Assembly (NCBI GenBank): GCA_026391835.1
Contig: JAPLDF010000072.1
Coordinates: 62,001 to 126,000, forward strand
Origin: Bacteroidota bacterium
GTDB lineage: Bacteria > Bacteroidota > Bacteroidia > Bacteroidales > FEN-979
Direction of reading: 5' to 3'
DNA length: 64,000 nucleotides
A model generated the notes under the pieces. It was given only the letters and a program-made list of their open reading frames with translations, did no database searches and was not told where the DNA came from. Below, piece by piece: positions 26,697 through 35,948 of this stretch (positions within the stretch are counted from its first letter, which is position 1; the number at the start of each line of letters is the position of its first letter). The translations under genes were made by a program, and so were the position numbers.

Positions 26697-28142
26697 TTAT
26701 AATTTTAAATTGACGGTCTGTCCCGGTTCGACTTTGAAGGTCTTTTCGGTTGTATAGGATGACAGGTTGGAATATTTTGAGCGGAAAACCACCCGGTAAG
26801 TTCCCGGCTGGAGGTAAAGGGTTTCCTGTTGCTGCTGGTTATCCCGCAGGTTGTACAGCCACACCAGGTTGCTCTTATCCTCCTGGTAAAGGCTGCCGTA
26901 CCCGTTGGTCGATTTCTGGATCACCGCGATGCCGGGGAGCGGCATTTCAACCGTGGTGGTATGGTTTTGGGTGACCTCCACATCTTTCACCATGAGCCGC
27001 GGAAGGCAAAGGATCTCAATGTCATACGAACCTATGAGGTATTTCTCAAGCTGGTCAAACTGCTGCACGTTGATGGTTTCGTACCGGCCTTTTTTCCGTA
27101 TGATGCACGGAAGGTACTTTAAGGTGCTGTTGCCGCTTGCCTTGAACATCAGGTATCCCTGCGGCGCTTCAATGCCCACGATGTTGTGTTTACCGGAGGT
27201 CAGTTTTACCGAATCCTTGTGAACCGGCGGGATGGTGTGTACCACGATGTCGTAGGTCATCAAAGGATCGACGTCGAGGGTGTCGGGGAGCCCCTTTGCA
27301 TTGAACGAGTGTATGAAATTATATTTGACCAGTCCTGAGAAGTTGTCATAAAATGTCATGTTCACATTGGTTTCGGTGGGTTTGCCGTATACATCAATGA
27401 GGTTGACCTGCACGGTGGTGGGATTCAGGGTGCGTGAAATGATCACATTGAGGGCGTTGCGGAACTCCTTCTCGTTGGAGGCGTCAAAATAGGTCCCGAC
27501 ACATTCAAACTGTTCCCTGAAATTTTTCCCGATGCCAACGATGAATGGTTTGAGCATGATCCCCTTTTTCTGCAGTTCAAGCGACACGGCGCAGGGATCG
27601 CCGCCGCACTCTTCAAGGCCGTCGGTGATCAGGATCACCACATTGCGGCAGTTGTCGCAGGGCGGAAAATCTTTGGGAGCCTGCGAAAGCGCGTAGGCAA
27701 TGGGCGTGGTGCCCTTGGGGATGGTTGTCTTCAGCGTATGCTTGATGCGGCTGATGTTGTCCTTGCCGAACGGCACCTCCAGCCGGGTATCGTTGCAATC
27801 CTGCGGCGGGAATTGCTTCTGGTTGCCATACATCCGCAATGCCAGTTCCAGGTTGGTCTGGTTCCGGAGACTGTCGAGGATGTTTGAAAACAGTTTTACC
27901 GCCAGGTCGAACTTGGTGTCGCTCTGCCACCGGCCATACATGCTCTGCGAAGCATCAAACACGAATAATATCCGGGTGGTGGGCTTTGGCTTTGGCTGGT
28001 CTTTTGGGACCTGGGAAAAAGAAACTGAGGCGAACAGCAGGAAAAACACGACTAAGTGACGAGTGACAAGTGACAAGTGACAAGTGACCAATGACAAGTG
28101 ACGAGTGACGGACAGCTTACCCCCCCATTCGTCATTCGTCAT
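26697..28142 (-). CDS. Exported von Willebrand factor A domain protein inserted between transketolase halves
   Basis: 481 residues from the ATG at 28142; the start is uncertain. The frame is open to 28184 inside the transketolase gene, and a GTG at 28049 (giving VFFLLFASVSFSQ as a clean signal peptide, 450 residues) is attractive because everything between lies in a heptamer repeat. The vWA domain has a complete MIDAS: LFVFDASQSMYG (D-x-S-x-S), a TTPIAYAL threonine and VVILITDGLEECGGDPC. Residues after about 240 form beta-rich domains with TTVQVNLIDVYGKP and a C-terminal LYLQPGTYRVVF PEGA-like strand pattern. Exported vWA proteins bind metal and partner proteins. Its link with transketolase is positional only. 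Confidence 0.8.
   Translation of the reverse strand: MTNDEWGGKLSVTRHLSLVTCHLSLVTRHLVVFFLLFASVSFSQVPKDQPKPKPTTRILFVFDASQSMYGRWQSDTKFDLAVKLFSNILDSLRNQTNLELALRMYGNQKQFPPQDCNDTRLEVPFGKDNISRIKHTLKTTIPKGTTPIAYALSQAPKDFPPCDNCRNVVILITDGLEECGGDPCAVSLELQKKGIMLKPFIVGIGKNFREQFECVGTYFDASNEKEFRNALNVIISRTLNPTTVQVNLIDVYGKPTETNVNMTFYDNFSGLVKYNFIHSFNAKGLPDTLDVDPLMTYDIVVHTIPPVHKDSVKLTSGKHNIVGIEAPQGYLMFKASGNSTLKYLPCIIRKKGRYETINVQQFDQLEKYLIGSYDIEILCLPRLMVKDVEVTQNHTTTVEMPLPGIAVIQKSTNGYGSLYQEDKSNLVWLYNLRDNQQQQETLYLQPGTYRVVFRSKYSNLSSYTTEKTFKVEPGQTVNLKL
28055..28115. repeat. Heptamer array (gtgacaa/gtgacga) inside the 5' end of the vWA reading frame
   Basis: Around eight gtgacaa or gtgacga units at 7-base spacing. 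Read on the - strand they give (S/R)HLSLVT-like repeats just before the signal peptide. Confidence 0.85.
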
Positions 28143-28161
28143 TCGTACTTTGTAATTCTTT

Positions 28162-29007
28162 TCAGTAGTCTTCAAGGGTTTCATTCAGCTGTTCCAGCGC
28201 CGTTTTTGTTTGTGCATCATTTGGAAAAACTCCGTGCCATTCGTGGTCGTCCGTCATAAAATCGACGCCAAACCCCATGTGGGTGGTCATAAGGATCATC
28301 ACAGGCTGTCCCTGGCCTGTAAACCATTGTGCCTTCTTGAGCGTGTCGACAACCTCCTCCATGTCGTTGCCGTACATGGGAAGTACATTCCAGCCGAACG
28401 CTTCGAATTTTGCCCGGAGGTCACCCATGGGGAGGACTTTTTCATTGGGCCCGTCAATCTGCACCCCGTTGTAATCGACTACGGCGATAAGGTTATCGAC
28501 CTTGTTCCCGGCGGCAAACATCAGTGCCTCCCAGTTCTGGCCTTCCTGCAGTTCACCGTCGCCCATGAGGCAATATACCAGGTGTTCATCATGGTTCAGC
28601 TTTTTAGCCAGTGCCGCACCGATCGAAACAGACAGGCCCTGCCCCAGCGAACCCGAGCTCATCCGGATGCCCGGCAACCCCTCTGCCGTGGCGGGATGCC
28701 CCTGCAACCGCGAACCCATTTTCCGGAAGGAACCCAGTTCATCGGTCCCGAAATACCCATACCTGGACAGGACACTGTACCATCCGGCCGAAAGATGGCC
28801 ATTTGAAAGAAAGAACAGGTCCTCCCCTACGCCATCCATGGTAAATTTCCCCGGATCGGGTTTCATGATCTTAAAATAGAGCGCAACAAGAAAGTCGGTG
28901 CTGCCGAGCGGCCCCCCGGGATGACCCGAAGATGCCCCATGGACCATGCGGATGATATCACGCCTGACCTGGGTGGCGATTTTTTCTAATTCCTGGATTG
29001 AAAGCAT
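28162..29007 (-). CDS. Transketolase, N-terminal (TPP-binding) subunit
   Basis: 281 residues, the usual size for a stand-alone N-terminal transketolase. MVHGASSGHPGGPLGSTDFL holds the conserved His and the S-G-H-P-G-G motif; GSLGQGLSVSIGAAL and the TPP/Mg motif GDGELQEGQNWEALMFA ending VVDYN are present. The catalytic pair is completed by the C-terminal subunit gene 1.5 kb downstream. A TATCTTTG box lies at 29074-29081 on the same strand. First gene of the probable three-gene transcript with the vWA gene and the C-terminal subunit. Confidence 0.94.
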   Translation of the reverse strand: MLSIQELEKIATQVRRDIIRMVHGASSGHPGGPLGSTDFLVALYFKIMKPDPGKFTMDGVGEDLFFLSNGHLSAGWYSVLSRYGYFGTDELGSFRKMGSRLQGHPATAEGLPGIRMSSGSLGQGLSVSIGAALAKKLNHDEHLVYCLMGDGELQEGQNWEALMFAAGNKVDNLIAVVDYNGVQIDGPNEKVLPMGDLRAKFEAFGWNVLPMYGNDMEEVVDTLKKAQWFTGQGQPVMILMTTHMGFGVDFMTDDHEWHGVFPNDAQTKTALEQLNETLEDY

Positions 29008-29038
29008 GAAATGATTGAAAATTAAAAATTAAAAATTA
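29008..29038. repeat. Short A/T heptamer run (attaaaa units)
   Basis: About three units at 7-base spacing right upstream of the transketolase start; weaker than the other arrays. Confidence 0.45.
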
Positions 29039-29073
29039 CGGGCAGTACTTTGCCGTATAAAACGTTAAGAGGG

Positions 29074-29081
29074 CAAAGATA
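29074..29081 (-). promoter_or_regulatory. -7 box TATCTTTG for the split transketolase genes
   Basis: Perfect TAnnTTTG on the - strand, 66 bases from the ATG at 29007. A -33 element is not clear. Confidence 0.45.
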
Positions 29082-29182
29082 TTACAATAAGAGACGGGGG
29101 CGGGGGGCGTGTTGATAAAAAAATAAAAGATTTGACGGTCATTATGTCATTCTGAGTAGGAAAGTAAGGACTTTTGTAAACT

Positions 29183-32113
29183 ATGAAGCACCTGATCCGA
29201 TTCTTTTTCTATTCCCTGGTCCTCCTGTCTGTCTCCCCTGCCATCGCCCAGGACAAGAACGCCAGGTGGGTGGATTCCGTCTACAATTCGCTCAGCCGCG
29301 AACAACGCATCGCCCAGCTCCTTATCGTGCGGGCCTACTCCTGGAAAGACTCCGTTTACAACGACAGCCTTATCCAGCTTGTTAAAAAAAACAACATCGG
29401 CGGGGTATGTTTCTTCAAAGGATCGCCTGCAAGGCAGGCAATCCTCACCAACCGGCTGCAAACGGAAACACAGACGCCCCTGCTCATCACCACCGATGCC
29501 GAATGGGGGCTTGGCATGCGGCTCGACAGCGCGTTTTCATTTCCCCGCCAGATGGCGCTGGGCGCGATCGGCAACGACTCGCTCATCTACCGGATGGGGC
29601 GGATGGTCGGCAGGAACTGCAAACGGCTGGGAATCCAGGTAAACTTTGCGCCGGTGGTCGACATCAACAACAACCCCAAAAATCCGGTCATCAACTTCAG
29701 GTCGTTTGGCGAAAACCGCGACCGTGTGGCGCGCAAAGGCATCCTCTATATGAAAGGCATGCAGGATGAAGGCATCATGGCCGTTGCCAAACATTTTCCC
29801 GGGCATGGCGATACCGATTCCGACTCGCACCTCACCCTGCCGGTCATCAGCCATTCGCGCCAGCGGATGGATTCCGTTGAGTTGTACCCGTTCAGGGCGC
29901 TCATCAAAGCTGGTGTAAAAGGGATCATGGTGGCACACCTCTATGTGCCGTGCCTCGATTCTGCCCTGAATACCCCAACCACCCTTTCAAAAAATGTGAT
30001 CACGGGACTGCTCAAGGAACAACTCGGGTTCAGGGGATATGTCTTTACCGACGCGCTTGACATGCAGGGCGTTACCAAACATGCCAAACCCGGCGACATC
30101 GAAGTGAAGGCCCTTGAGGCAGGCAACGATATCCTGCTGCTGCCAAAACACGTTGATCTCGCCATCCGCGGGGTCCTGGCAGCCATCGACAGCGGGTGGA
30201 TGTCAGATTCATTGCTGGAGGCAAGGTGCAAACGGATGCTGCTCCTGAAACTGCAGATGAAACTCGGGAACAAACCTATGATCAGCCTGGAGAATCTCGT
30301 TGCCGACCTCAATCCGCCCGAAGCGGAAGTGCTGCGCCGGGAGATGGTCAACAGTTCGATAACACTGGTAAAAAATGAGCTGCGGATGATCCCGCTCACC
30401 GGGCTCGACCGGCGCAGAATTGCCGTACTCTCCGTTGGCGATTCGTTGCCCAACCTCTTCCAAACCACCATAAAAGGGTATGCGCCGGTTGAGACCTTCA
30501 ATGTCCCATCCAATTTCTCACGCGCACTTGCCGACAGCATTTTCAAACGGGTAACCGCCTGCGACATCGTCATCGTCGGCATCCATGGCATCAGCAGCAA
30601 TGCACTCGAAAACTTCGGGCTCACACCCGACATGACCCGGCTCATCGATACCGTCACCCGGGTGAACCGGACCATACTTGCCCTCTTCGGAACCCCCTAT
30701 TCACTTGAAAAAATCCCGAACCCGGGCAAACCGGAGGCAATCCTGGTGGCATACCAGGAAAATCCCTCCACGGAACTGGCTACGGCCGAAGCCATTTTTG
30801 GAGGCATCGCAATAAACGGCAGGCTCCCTGTAACCGCCGCTATGTTTCCGTATGACACAGGCTTTGAGACCGAAAAAACCAGGCTGGAATCTGTCTTTCC
30901 CGAAGAGGCCGGCATTCCGTGGCAAGCCCTTGATGTGATCGATTCTATTGCCATCAGGGGGATCAACGCCCGTGCATACCCGGGTTGCCAGGTACTGCTT
31001 GCAAAAGATGGAAAAATATTCTATGAGAAAGCATTCGGGCAGCCACGGTATGAGGACACTGTAAAAGTCAGCACGGATGACATTTACGACCTGGCATCCG
31101 TCACGAAAGTAGCCGCTACCACCCTGGCCGTCATGAAATTATATGACGAAGGCAAACTGAAAACCACCGACAGCCTCGGCAAATACCTGCCATTCCTGAA
31201 AGGAAGCAACAAATCGAACCTCCTCATCCGCGATGTGATGACCCACCAGGCCGGCCTTACCGACTGGATCCCCTTCTTCAGGTCCACGCTTCAGCGTGGA
31301 CACCAGGATGGACGCCCTGATCCCGCAATCTATCAATCCGAACCATCCACGGAGTTCCCGGTCAGGGTTGCGCAAAACCTTTACATCCGCGGGGATTATG
31401 CCGACACCATCTTCAAACGCATCGCCGACGCGCCGTTGCGCACCACCAGGGATTACAAATACAGCGATCTCGGCTTTTACCTGCTGCGCCTGGTCGTGGA
31501 AAAGATCAGCGGCCAGCCCTTTGCCAAATACCTTGACGCCAAGTTTTACAAACCCCTCGGCCTCTCTAACACGGGGTTTCAACCCCGTGACTGGTCAGCT
31601 CCCGCACGAATCATCCCTACCGAATACGACGACGAGTTCAGGAAACAGCTGGTATGGGGCGATGTCCACGATCCGGGCGCCGCCATGCTCGGGGGTGTTT
31701 CGGGCCATGCAGGGTTGTTCAGCAATGCACATGACCTGGCGGTGATCCTCCAGATGCTTTTGCAGGAAGGCACCTACGGCGGCAAAGAATACCTCTCTCC
31801 CGCAACTGTCAGGGAATTCACCAGGGTTCAGTTTCCCGCCACCGGCAACCGCAGGGCCCTGGGGTTCGACAAGCCCGTTCTGAATCCGTTGCTGGACGGG
31901 CCGACCTGCCCGGCCGTCTCCCGGCAGAGTTTCGGGCATTCCGGGTTCACCGGCACCTATATCTGGTGCGACCCGGCCAATGGACTGATCTACATCTTCC
32001 TCTCAAACCGGGTTTACCCCACTGCGGCAAATCAGAAATTGTCGGAGATGAATATCCGCACACATATTCACCAGGTTGTATATGACCTGCTGCAGAGATA
32101 TCAGATCAAATAG
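29183..32113 (+). CDS. GH3 beta-N-acetylhexosaminidase fused to a serine beta-lactamase-type domain
   Basis: 976 residues; signal peptide ends SPAIAQ at 23. The first 340 or so residues are GH3: AEWGLGMRLDS, KHFPGHGDTDSDSH (about 203-216, the NagZ-type loop holding the catalytic His/Asp) and VFTDALDMQGV with the nucleophile Asp near 290. A GH3 C-terminal domain fills about 380-560. From about 580 it is a class-C-like serine hydrolase: S639-x-x-K642 (SVTK), Y760-S-D762 and H919-S-G, all three motifs intact. Such fusions are known in Bacteroidota and are thought to act on muropeptide amino sugars in peptidoglycan recycling, with the second domain as a peptidase/esterase or amidase. Periplasmic or exported; no T9SS domain. 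Two palindromic stretches (31291-31306, 31566-31586) lie inside the gene. Confidence 0.93.
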   Translation: MKHLIRFFFYSLVLLSVSPAIAQDKNARWVDSVYNSLSREQRIAQLLIVRAYSWKDSVYNDSLIQLVKKNNIGGVCFFKGSPARQAILTNRLQTETQTPLLITTDAEWGLGMRLDSAFSFPRQMALGAIGNDSLIYRMGRMVGRNCKRLGIQVNFAPVVDINNNPKNPVINFRSFGENRDRVARKGILYMKGMQDEGIMAVAKHFPGHGDTDSDSHLTLPVISHSRQRMDSVELYPFRALIKAGVKGIMVAHLYVPCLDSALNTPTTLSKNVITGLLKEQLGFRGYVFTDALDMQGVTKHAKPGDIEVKALEAGNDILLLPKHVDLAIRGVLAAIDSGWMSDSLLEARCKRMLLLKLQMKLGNKPMISLENLVADLNPPEAEVLRREMVNSSITLVKNELRMIPLTGLDRRRIAVLSVGDSLPNLFQTTIKGYAPVETFNVPSNFSRALADSIFKRVTACDIVIVGIHGISSNALENFGLTPDMTRLIDTVTRVNRTILALFGTPYSLEKIPNPGKPEAILVAYQENPSTELATAEAIFGGIAINGRLPVTAAMFPYDTGFETEKTRLESVFPEEAGIPWQALDVIDSIAIRGINARAYPGCQVLLAKDGKIFYEKAFGQPRYEDTVKVSTDDIYDLASVTKVAATTLAVMKLYDEGKLKTTDSLGKYLPFLKGSNKSNLLIRDVMTHQAGLTDWIPFFRSTLQRGHQDGRPDPAIYQSEPSTEFPVRVAQNLYIRGDYADTIFKRIADAPLRTTRDYKYSDLGFYLLRLVVEKISGQPFAKYLDAKFYKPLGLSNTGFQPRDWSAPARIIPTEYDDEFRKQLVWGDVHDPGAAMLGGVSGHAGLFSNAHDLAVILQMLLQEGTYGGKEYLSPATVREFTRVQFPATGNRRALGFDKPVLNPLLDGPTCPAVSRQSFGHSGFTGTYIWCDPANGLIYIFLSNRVYPTAANQKLSEMNIRTHIHQVVYDLLQRYQIK

Positions 32114-32116
32114 TTA

Positions 32117-32124
32117 TCTTTGCA
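32117..32124 (+). promoter_or_regulatory. -7 box TATCTTTG upstream of the polytopic membrane protein gene
   Basis: Perfect TAnnTTTG starting 3 bases after the GH3 stop and ending 27 bases before the next ATG; fits a separate promoter. Confidence 0.5.
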
Positions 32125-32151
32125 CCCGATCATTAAAACGAAACTGACAAA

Positions 32152-32982
32152 ATGAAAATTTTCCTCAAAATACTGAAATCGTTTTCAATCTGGATATTCG
32201 CAATTCTCATCACACTGGCAAGTGCGTTCTACCAGAAGATGACCGGCCCGACCTACCCGGTTCGCGGACACGCCGAGATCGGCGGGCAGGAGGTAAAATA
32301 CCGGCTCATCAGGTCATACGACCTTTCTGACGACGCAAAAGTAACCGTGGTGGTGCCCGACACATCGGTGAAGGGCGAGCTCAGGCTCCGCCGTTTCAAA
32401 AGCCTCGACAGCTGGCAGACCCAACCGATGCTGCGCCATGGCGATACCCTCATCGGTGCGCTTCCCCACCAGGCCCCTGCAGGGAAGGTGATGTATGAAG
32501 TTACCCTGTCGAATGGTGACCAGCGGGTGCTGCTCAACGACCACCCTGCCGTATTGCGCTATACCGGTTACGTGCCGAGGTACATCCTCTTCCCGCACAT
32601 CTTCTTCATGTTCATGGCGATGCTGTTCTCGACCCTTACCGGCCTCATGGTCATCTTCAGGGGCCGGAACACATATTTATACGCCTGGATCACTGTGATT
32701 TCTGTTGCCATCGGCGGACTTTTCCTCGGACCGATCGTACAGAAGTTCGCCTTCGGCGCCTACTGGACCGGGTGGCCATTCGGTCATGACCTCACCGACA
32801 ACAAATCGCTGGTCGCCTTTATCTTCTGGGTCATCGCCCTCGTGGTGATGAAAAAGCACCGGGAGAACAAACTCTGGCCGATTTTGGCATCCATCGTGCT
32901 GATGGCCGTATTCATGATCCCCCACAGTGTCCTCGGTTCCGAAATCGACTTTACCAAAGAGGCAAAAACCCAGGCCAAATAA
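32152..32982 (+). CDS. Polytopic membrane protein, function unknown
   Basis: 276 residues. One N-terminal helix (about 11-27) leads into a soluble beta-rich part (about 35-135, with VTVVVPDTSVKGELRLR and a P-A-G-K-V-M-Y-E-V strand), followed by four helices (about 143-165, 174-195, 220-238, 245-262). The soluble part probably faces the periplasm. Present in many Bacteroidota as a hypothetical protein; I cannot name the family. A rhomboid protease gene starts 38 bases after its stop, so the two may share a transcript. Confidence 0.8.
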   Translation: MKIFLKILKSFSIWIFAILITLASAFYQKMTGPTYPVRGHAEIGGQEVKYRLIRSYDLSDDAKVTVVVPDTSVKGELRLRRFKSLDSWQTQPMLRHGDTLIGALPHQAPAGKVMYEVTLSNGDQRVLLNDHPAVLRYTGYVPRYILFPHIFFMFMAMLFSTLTGLMVIFRGRNTYLYAWITVISVAIGGLFLGPIVQKFAFGAYWTGWPFGHDLTDNKSLVAFIFWVIALVVMKKHRENKLWPILASIVLMAVFMIPHSVLGSEIDFTKEAKTQAK

Positions 32983-33020
32983 TTTCGCATACTCCGTTAC
33001 TACGCTATTAACAATCGCCC

Positions 33021-33632
33021 ATGGTCCTCACCTACATCATCATCTTTATCACCGTCGCCGTCTCGGCGTTCGCCATGAACAGCGAAGAGTTGTTTTCAAA
33101 GCTCAGGTTCAACGCATACGACGTGAAACACAGCAACCAGTGGTACAGGTTTTTCACCTACGGCTTTTTGCATGCCGGTTACGTGCACCTGTTCATCAAC
33201 ATGCTGGTGCTCTATTCCTTCGGCGTAATCGTGGAGTCCTACTTTAAAATATACTTCCCCGGGAAGTCGGGGTTATATTTCATCCTGCTATATGTGGGCG
33301 GGCTGATCCTTTCGATCATCCCCTCCTACGGGAAGCATAAAAACGACGTGTTTTACAATGCTGTGGGAGCATCGGGCGCCGTGGCCGCCGTGGTGTTTGC
33401 AAGCATCATCCTCTATCCTACCGGGAAGATCTACCTTTTCCTGATCCCCGTACCGATCCCCGCACCGGTTTTCGGCGTATTTTATGTCGGGTATGAATAC
33501 TATATGGCTAAAAACAGCCGCGACAACATCGGCCACGATGCGCATCTCTGGGGCGCCCTGTTCGGGTTGATCTTTACCATCGCCCTGAAACCGGGACTGG
33601 TGGGGATCTTTTTGCAACAGATAGGAATGTGA
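33021..33632 (+). CDS. Rhomboid family intramembrane serine protease
   Basis: 203 residues, six helices. GFLHAGYVHLFINMLVLYSFG (split by residue 60) gives the H-x-x-x-N first-helix signature, AVGASGAVAA carries the catalytic Ser118 in G-A-S-G, and GHDAHLWGALFG carries the catalytic His175. All residues of the Ser-His dyad are present, so it should be active. Rhomboids cut transmembrane helices of substrate proteins near the membrane surface. The 3' end runs into a heptamer array. Confidence 0.95.
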   Translation: MVLTYIIIFITVAVSAFAMNSEELFSKLRFNAYDVKHSNQWYRFFTYGFLHAGYVHLFINMLVLYSFGVIVESYFKIYFPGKSGLYFILLYVGGLILSIIPSYGKHKNDVFYNAVGASGAVAAVVFASIILYPTGKIYLFLIPVPIPAPVFGVFYVGYEYYMAKNSRDNIGHDAHLWGALFGLIFTIALKPGLVGIFLQQIGM

Positions 33633-33702
33633 ATATTTACGAATTACGATTTACGATTTACGAATGACAAATTACAAGTGACAAGTGACAAATAACACCG
33701 TC
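33633..33702. repeat. Heptamer array (acgattt, gtgacaa units)
   Basis: Mixed units attacga, tttacga and gtgacaa at 7-base spacing between convergent rhomboid and acyl-CoA synthetase genes; it continues into a second short repeat (gtccgcttgtccgcctgtcc) within the last codons of the - strand gene. Confidence 0.85.
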
Positions 33703-33704
33703 AT

Positions 33705-35789
33705 TTATCGTCTGTCCGCTTGTCCGCCTGTCCGCTTGTCCACCCGTATTCTCGCATCCACCGCCACCACCCTCTCAGCCGAGCCCAGCAGCGGGTTGAA
33801 GTCGAGTTCGGTGATTTCAGGGGCTGCCGTGAGCAGTGCCGATAGGCGGAGGATCACATCCGCGAACATCTCCTCATTGACACCTTGCTGACCCCTTACC
33901 CCCTGGATGATCTTGTAGCTTTTCAGGCCGCGGATCATGGCGAGAATCTCATCTTTGGAAAGGGGAGCAAGGCCCTTGGCAACATCTTTCAGTACTTCGA
34001 TGAAGATGCCACCCAGCCCGCAAAGGACCACATGGCCGAACTTCGGCTCGAACTTGGCACCGACGAACAGTTCAATGCCTGAAAGCATTGGCTGGATAAG
34101 AACCGCAGTGGTATCCCTGATCGCCATCATGCGCCCGAATTCACGGGCAACCGCAGCCCCGTCCTTCACGTTCAGCACCACGCCCCCGACATCCGATTTG
34201 TGCACCGGGCCAACCACCTTCATCACCACGGGGTAGCCAATCCGTGTTGCAGCCCTTATGGCTTCTTCGGCAGTGATCACCACCGCTTCGCCTGCCCGGG
34301 GAATCCCGCTGGCGTCCATAAGCCCCTGGATGGCTCCAGGCGAAATATATCCATCGGCCGACCGGTCGATGATGGCCCTGATGGCCGCTGTATCCACGGC
34401 AGGCTGGGCCGGCACGGCCGGGGCCGGTTTCGGTGTATGGAACACCCTTGCCACCGCGTTGCCGAATACCACCTCGTCGGGAAAGAATGTATTGCCTTTT
34501 ACGACAAATTCATGCACCTCTTCTTTGGCGGTGAGTCCCGATGGAAGGATGGGATAAACCGGTTTGCCCGAAGATCTCATTTTCCGGTCGAGCAGGTCGT
34601 AAACATCGAACACAGGCGTCAGCCCGGGTGTGCCGAAGATCACGGCCATCCCGTCGATTTCACCGAATTTCAGGTCGGTATAATCGATGATGGTGCCCAG
34701 CTGCTGCGCCGTGCCGGTGGCGAGGAAGTCGATGGGGTTGGCAACGGAAGAGCCTGGAAACAGTTGGGTTAACAACTCCCCGGCTGCAGGGCTGTCGATA
34801 TGCGGAACCTGCATCCCTGCATTTGACAGGGCATCGGTAAGCATTACGGCAGGGCCGCCTGCGTGGGTGATGATGGCCATCCTGTCGCCCTTAAGTTCAG
34901 GGAACGTAAATACGGATGCCACGCTGATAAGTTCTTCACGGCCGTAACAGCGAACAATACCTGCCTTGCGGAAGAGCGCATCCACCGCCACATCCGGGCT
35001 CGCAAGGGCACCGGTATGCGAAGAGGCCGCACGGCTGCCCGCGTCGGACGAACCCGCCTTGATGGCCGCGATCCTGCATCCCTTGCGGATCAGCGAGGAT
35101 GCGTGTTTCAGCAGCATCTGCGGCTTTGAGATCGTTTCGATGTAAAGCAGCTTGATCCGCGAACTGGTTGCCGGATCGAAGGTTTCGTCGAGGTGTGCCA
35201 GTATCTCTTCAACACCAAGCTGGGCGCTGTTTCCCACGGAGAACACCTGTGAAAATGTCAGCCCGTTGGGGATGCCTGCCTCCATGATAAATACCGCCGT
35301 GGCGCCTGAGCCGGAGATAAAATCGCACCCTTTGGGGTCCAGGGTCGGGATGGGTTTCGTAAATACGCCATGGTACGCCGGGGTAAGCACGCCGATGCAG
35401 TTGGGGCCGATCAGCGATCCCCCTGCCCGGTTGATCGTATCGACCACCTGCTGCTCGAGCAGTTTCCCGGCATGGTTCTCCTCGCTGAAGCCCGCCGAAA
35501 GGATGATAAACCCGCGGGTATTTTTCCGGCCGGCCAGCAGCTCCACTGTTTCAGGGATGAATTTTGCCGCAATGGCAAGGATGGCCAGGTCAACTTCAGG
35601 GAGCTGTGACGGGTCCTGGAAACTCCTGATCCCCTGGACTTCTGTCTCCTTGAGATTGGTTACATACAGGTCACCCCTGAAACCACCTTCGATCAGGTTT
35701 CGGAGTACCGCCCCGCCGGGTTTCTGGACATCGTTGGAACCGCCTACAACAACAATACTTTTAGGGTTCAGTAGCGCCTGGTTGATCAT
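33705..35789 (-). CDS. ADP-forming acetate/acyl-CoA ligase, fused alpha and beta subunits
   Basis: 694 residues. N-terminal CoA-binding domain (SIVVVGGSNDVQKPGG, GPNCIGVLTPAYHGVF), a succinyl-CoA-synthetase-like middle with SHTGALASPDVAVDALF carrying the phospho-His, and an ATP-grasp domain from about 460 (GEAVVITAEEAIRAATRIGYPV, VMKVVGPVHKSDVGGV, ELFVGAKFEPKFGHVV, LDFNPLL). The enzyme turns acyl-CoA plus ADP and phosphate into acid, CoA and ATP, giving substrate-level ATP typical of anaerobic amino-acid or pyruvate fermentation. The last residues (RVDKRTGGQADRR) are encoded by a local repeat. Confident for family; the preferred acyl group is unknown. Confidence 0.94.
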   Translation of the reverse strand: MINQALLNPKSIVVVGGSNDVQKPGGAVLRNLIEGGFRGDLYVTNLKETEVQGIRSFQDPSQLPEVDLAILAIAAKFIPETVELLAGRKNTRGFIILSAGFSEENHAGKLLEQQVVDTINRAGGSLIGPNCIGVLTPAYHGVFTKPIPTLDPKGCDFISGSGATAVFIMEAGIPNGLTFSQVFSVGNSAQLGVEEILAHLDETFDPATSSRIKLLYIETISKPQMLLKHASSLIRKGCRIAAIKAGSSDAGSRAASSHTGALASPDVAVDALFRKAGIVRCYGREELISVASVFTFPELKGDRMAIITHAGGPAVMLTDALSNAGMQVPHIDSPAAGELLTQLFPGSSVANPIDFLATGTAQQLGTIIDYTDLKFGEIDGMAVIFGTPGLTPVFDVYDLLDRKMRSSGKPVYPILPSGLTAKEEVHEFVVKGNTFFPDEVVFGNAVARVFHTPKPAPAVPAQPAVDTAAIRAIIDRSADGYISPGAIQGLMDASGIPRAGEAVVITAEEAIRAATRIGYPVVMKVVGPVHKSDVGGVVLNVKDGAAVAREFGRMMAIRDTTAVLIQPMLSGIELFVGAKFEPKFGHVVLCGLGGIFIEVLKDVAKGLAPLSKDEILAMIRGLKSYKIIQGVRGQQGVNEEMFADVILRLSALLTAAPEITELDFNPLLGSAERVVAVDARIRVDKRTGGQADRR

Positions 35790-35858
35790 GCTTCGATTTT
35801 TTCACAAAAATATTAAATTATCGCCGTAAAACCGCGGCAATCATTCATTGAAAAAATA

Positions 35859-35890
35859 TTTGCATTTCGTTGCCGGTTCAATTATATTTG
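35859..35890 (+). promoter_or_regulatory. Bacteroidetes-type promoter
   Basis: TTTG at 35859-35862, a 20-base spacer, then tatatttg at 35883-35890. It leads into the broken lipoprotein gene at 35949. Confidence 0.6.
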
Positions 35891-35948
35891 TTGGCACGTT
35901 CATGTCATCTGTCCAGGATGTTAGCCTTTACACAATTAAAAAAACGGG

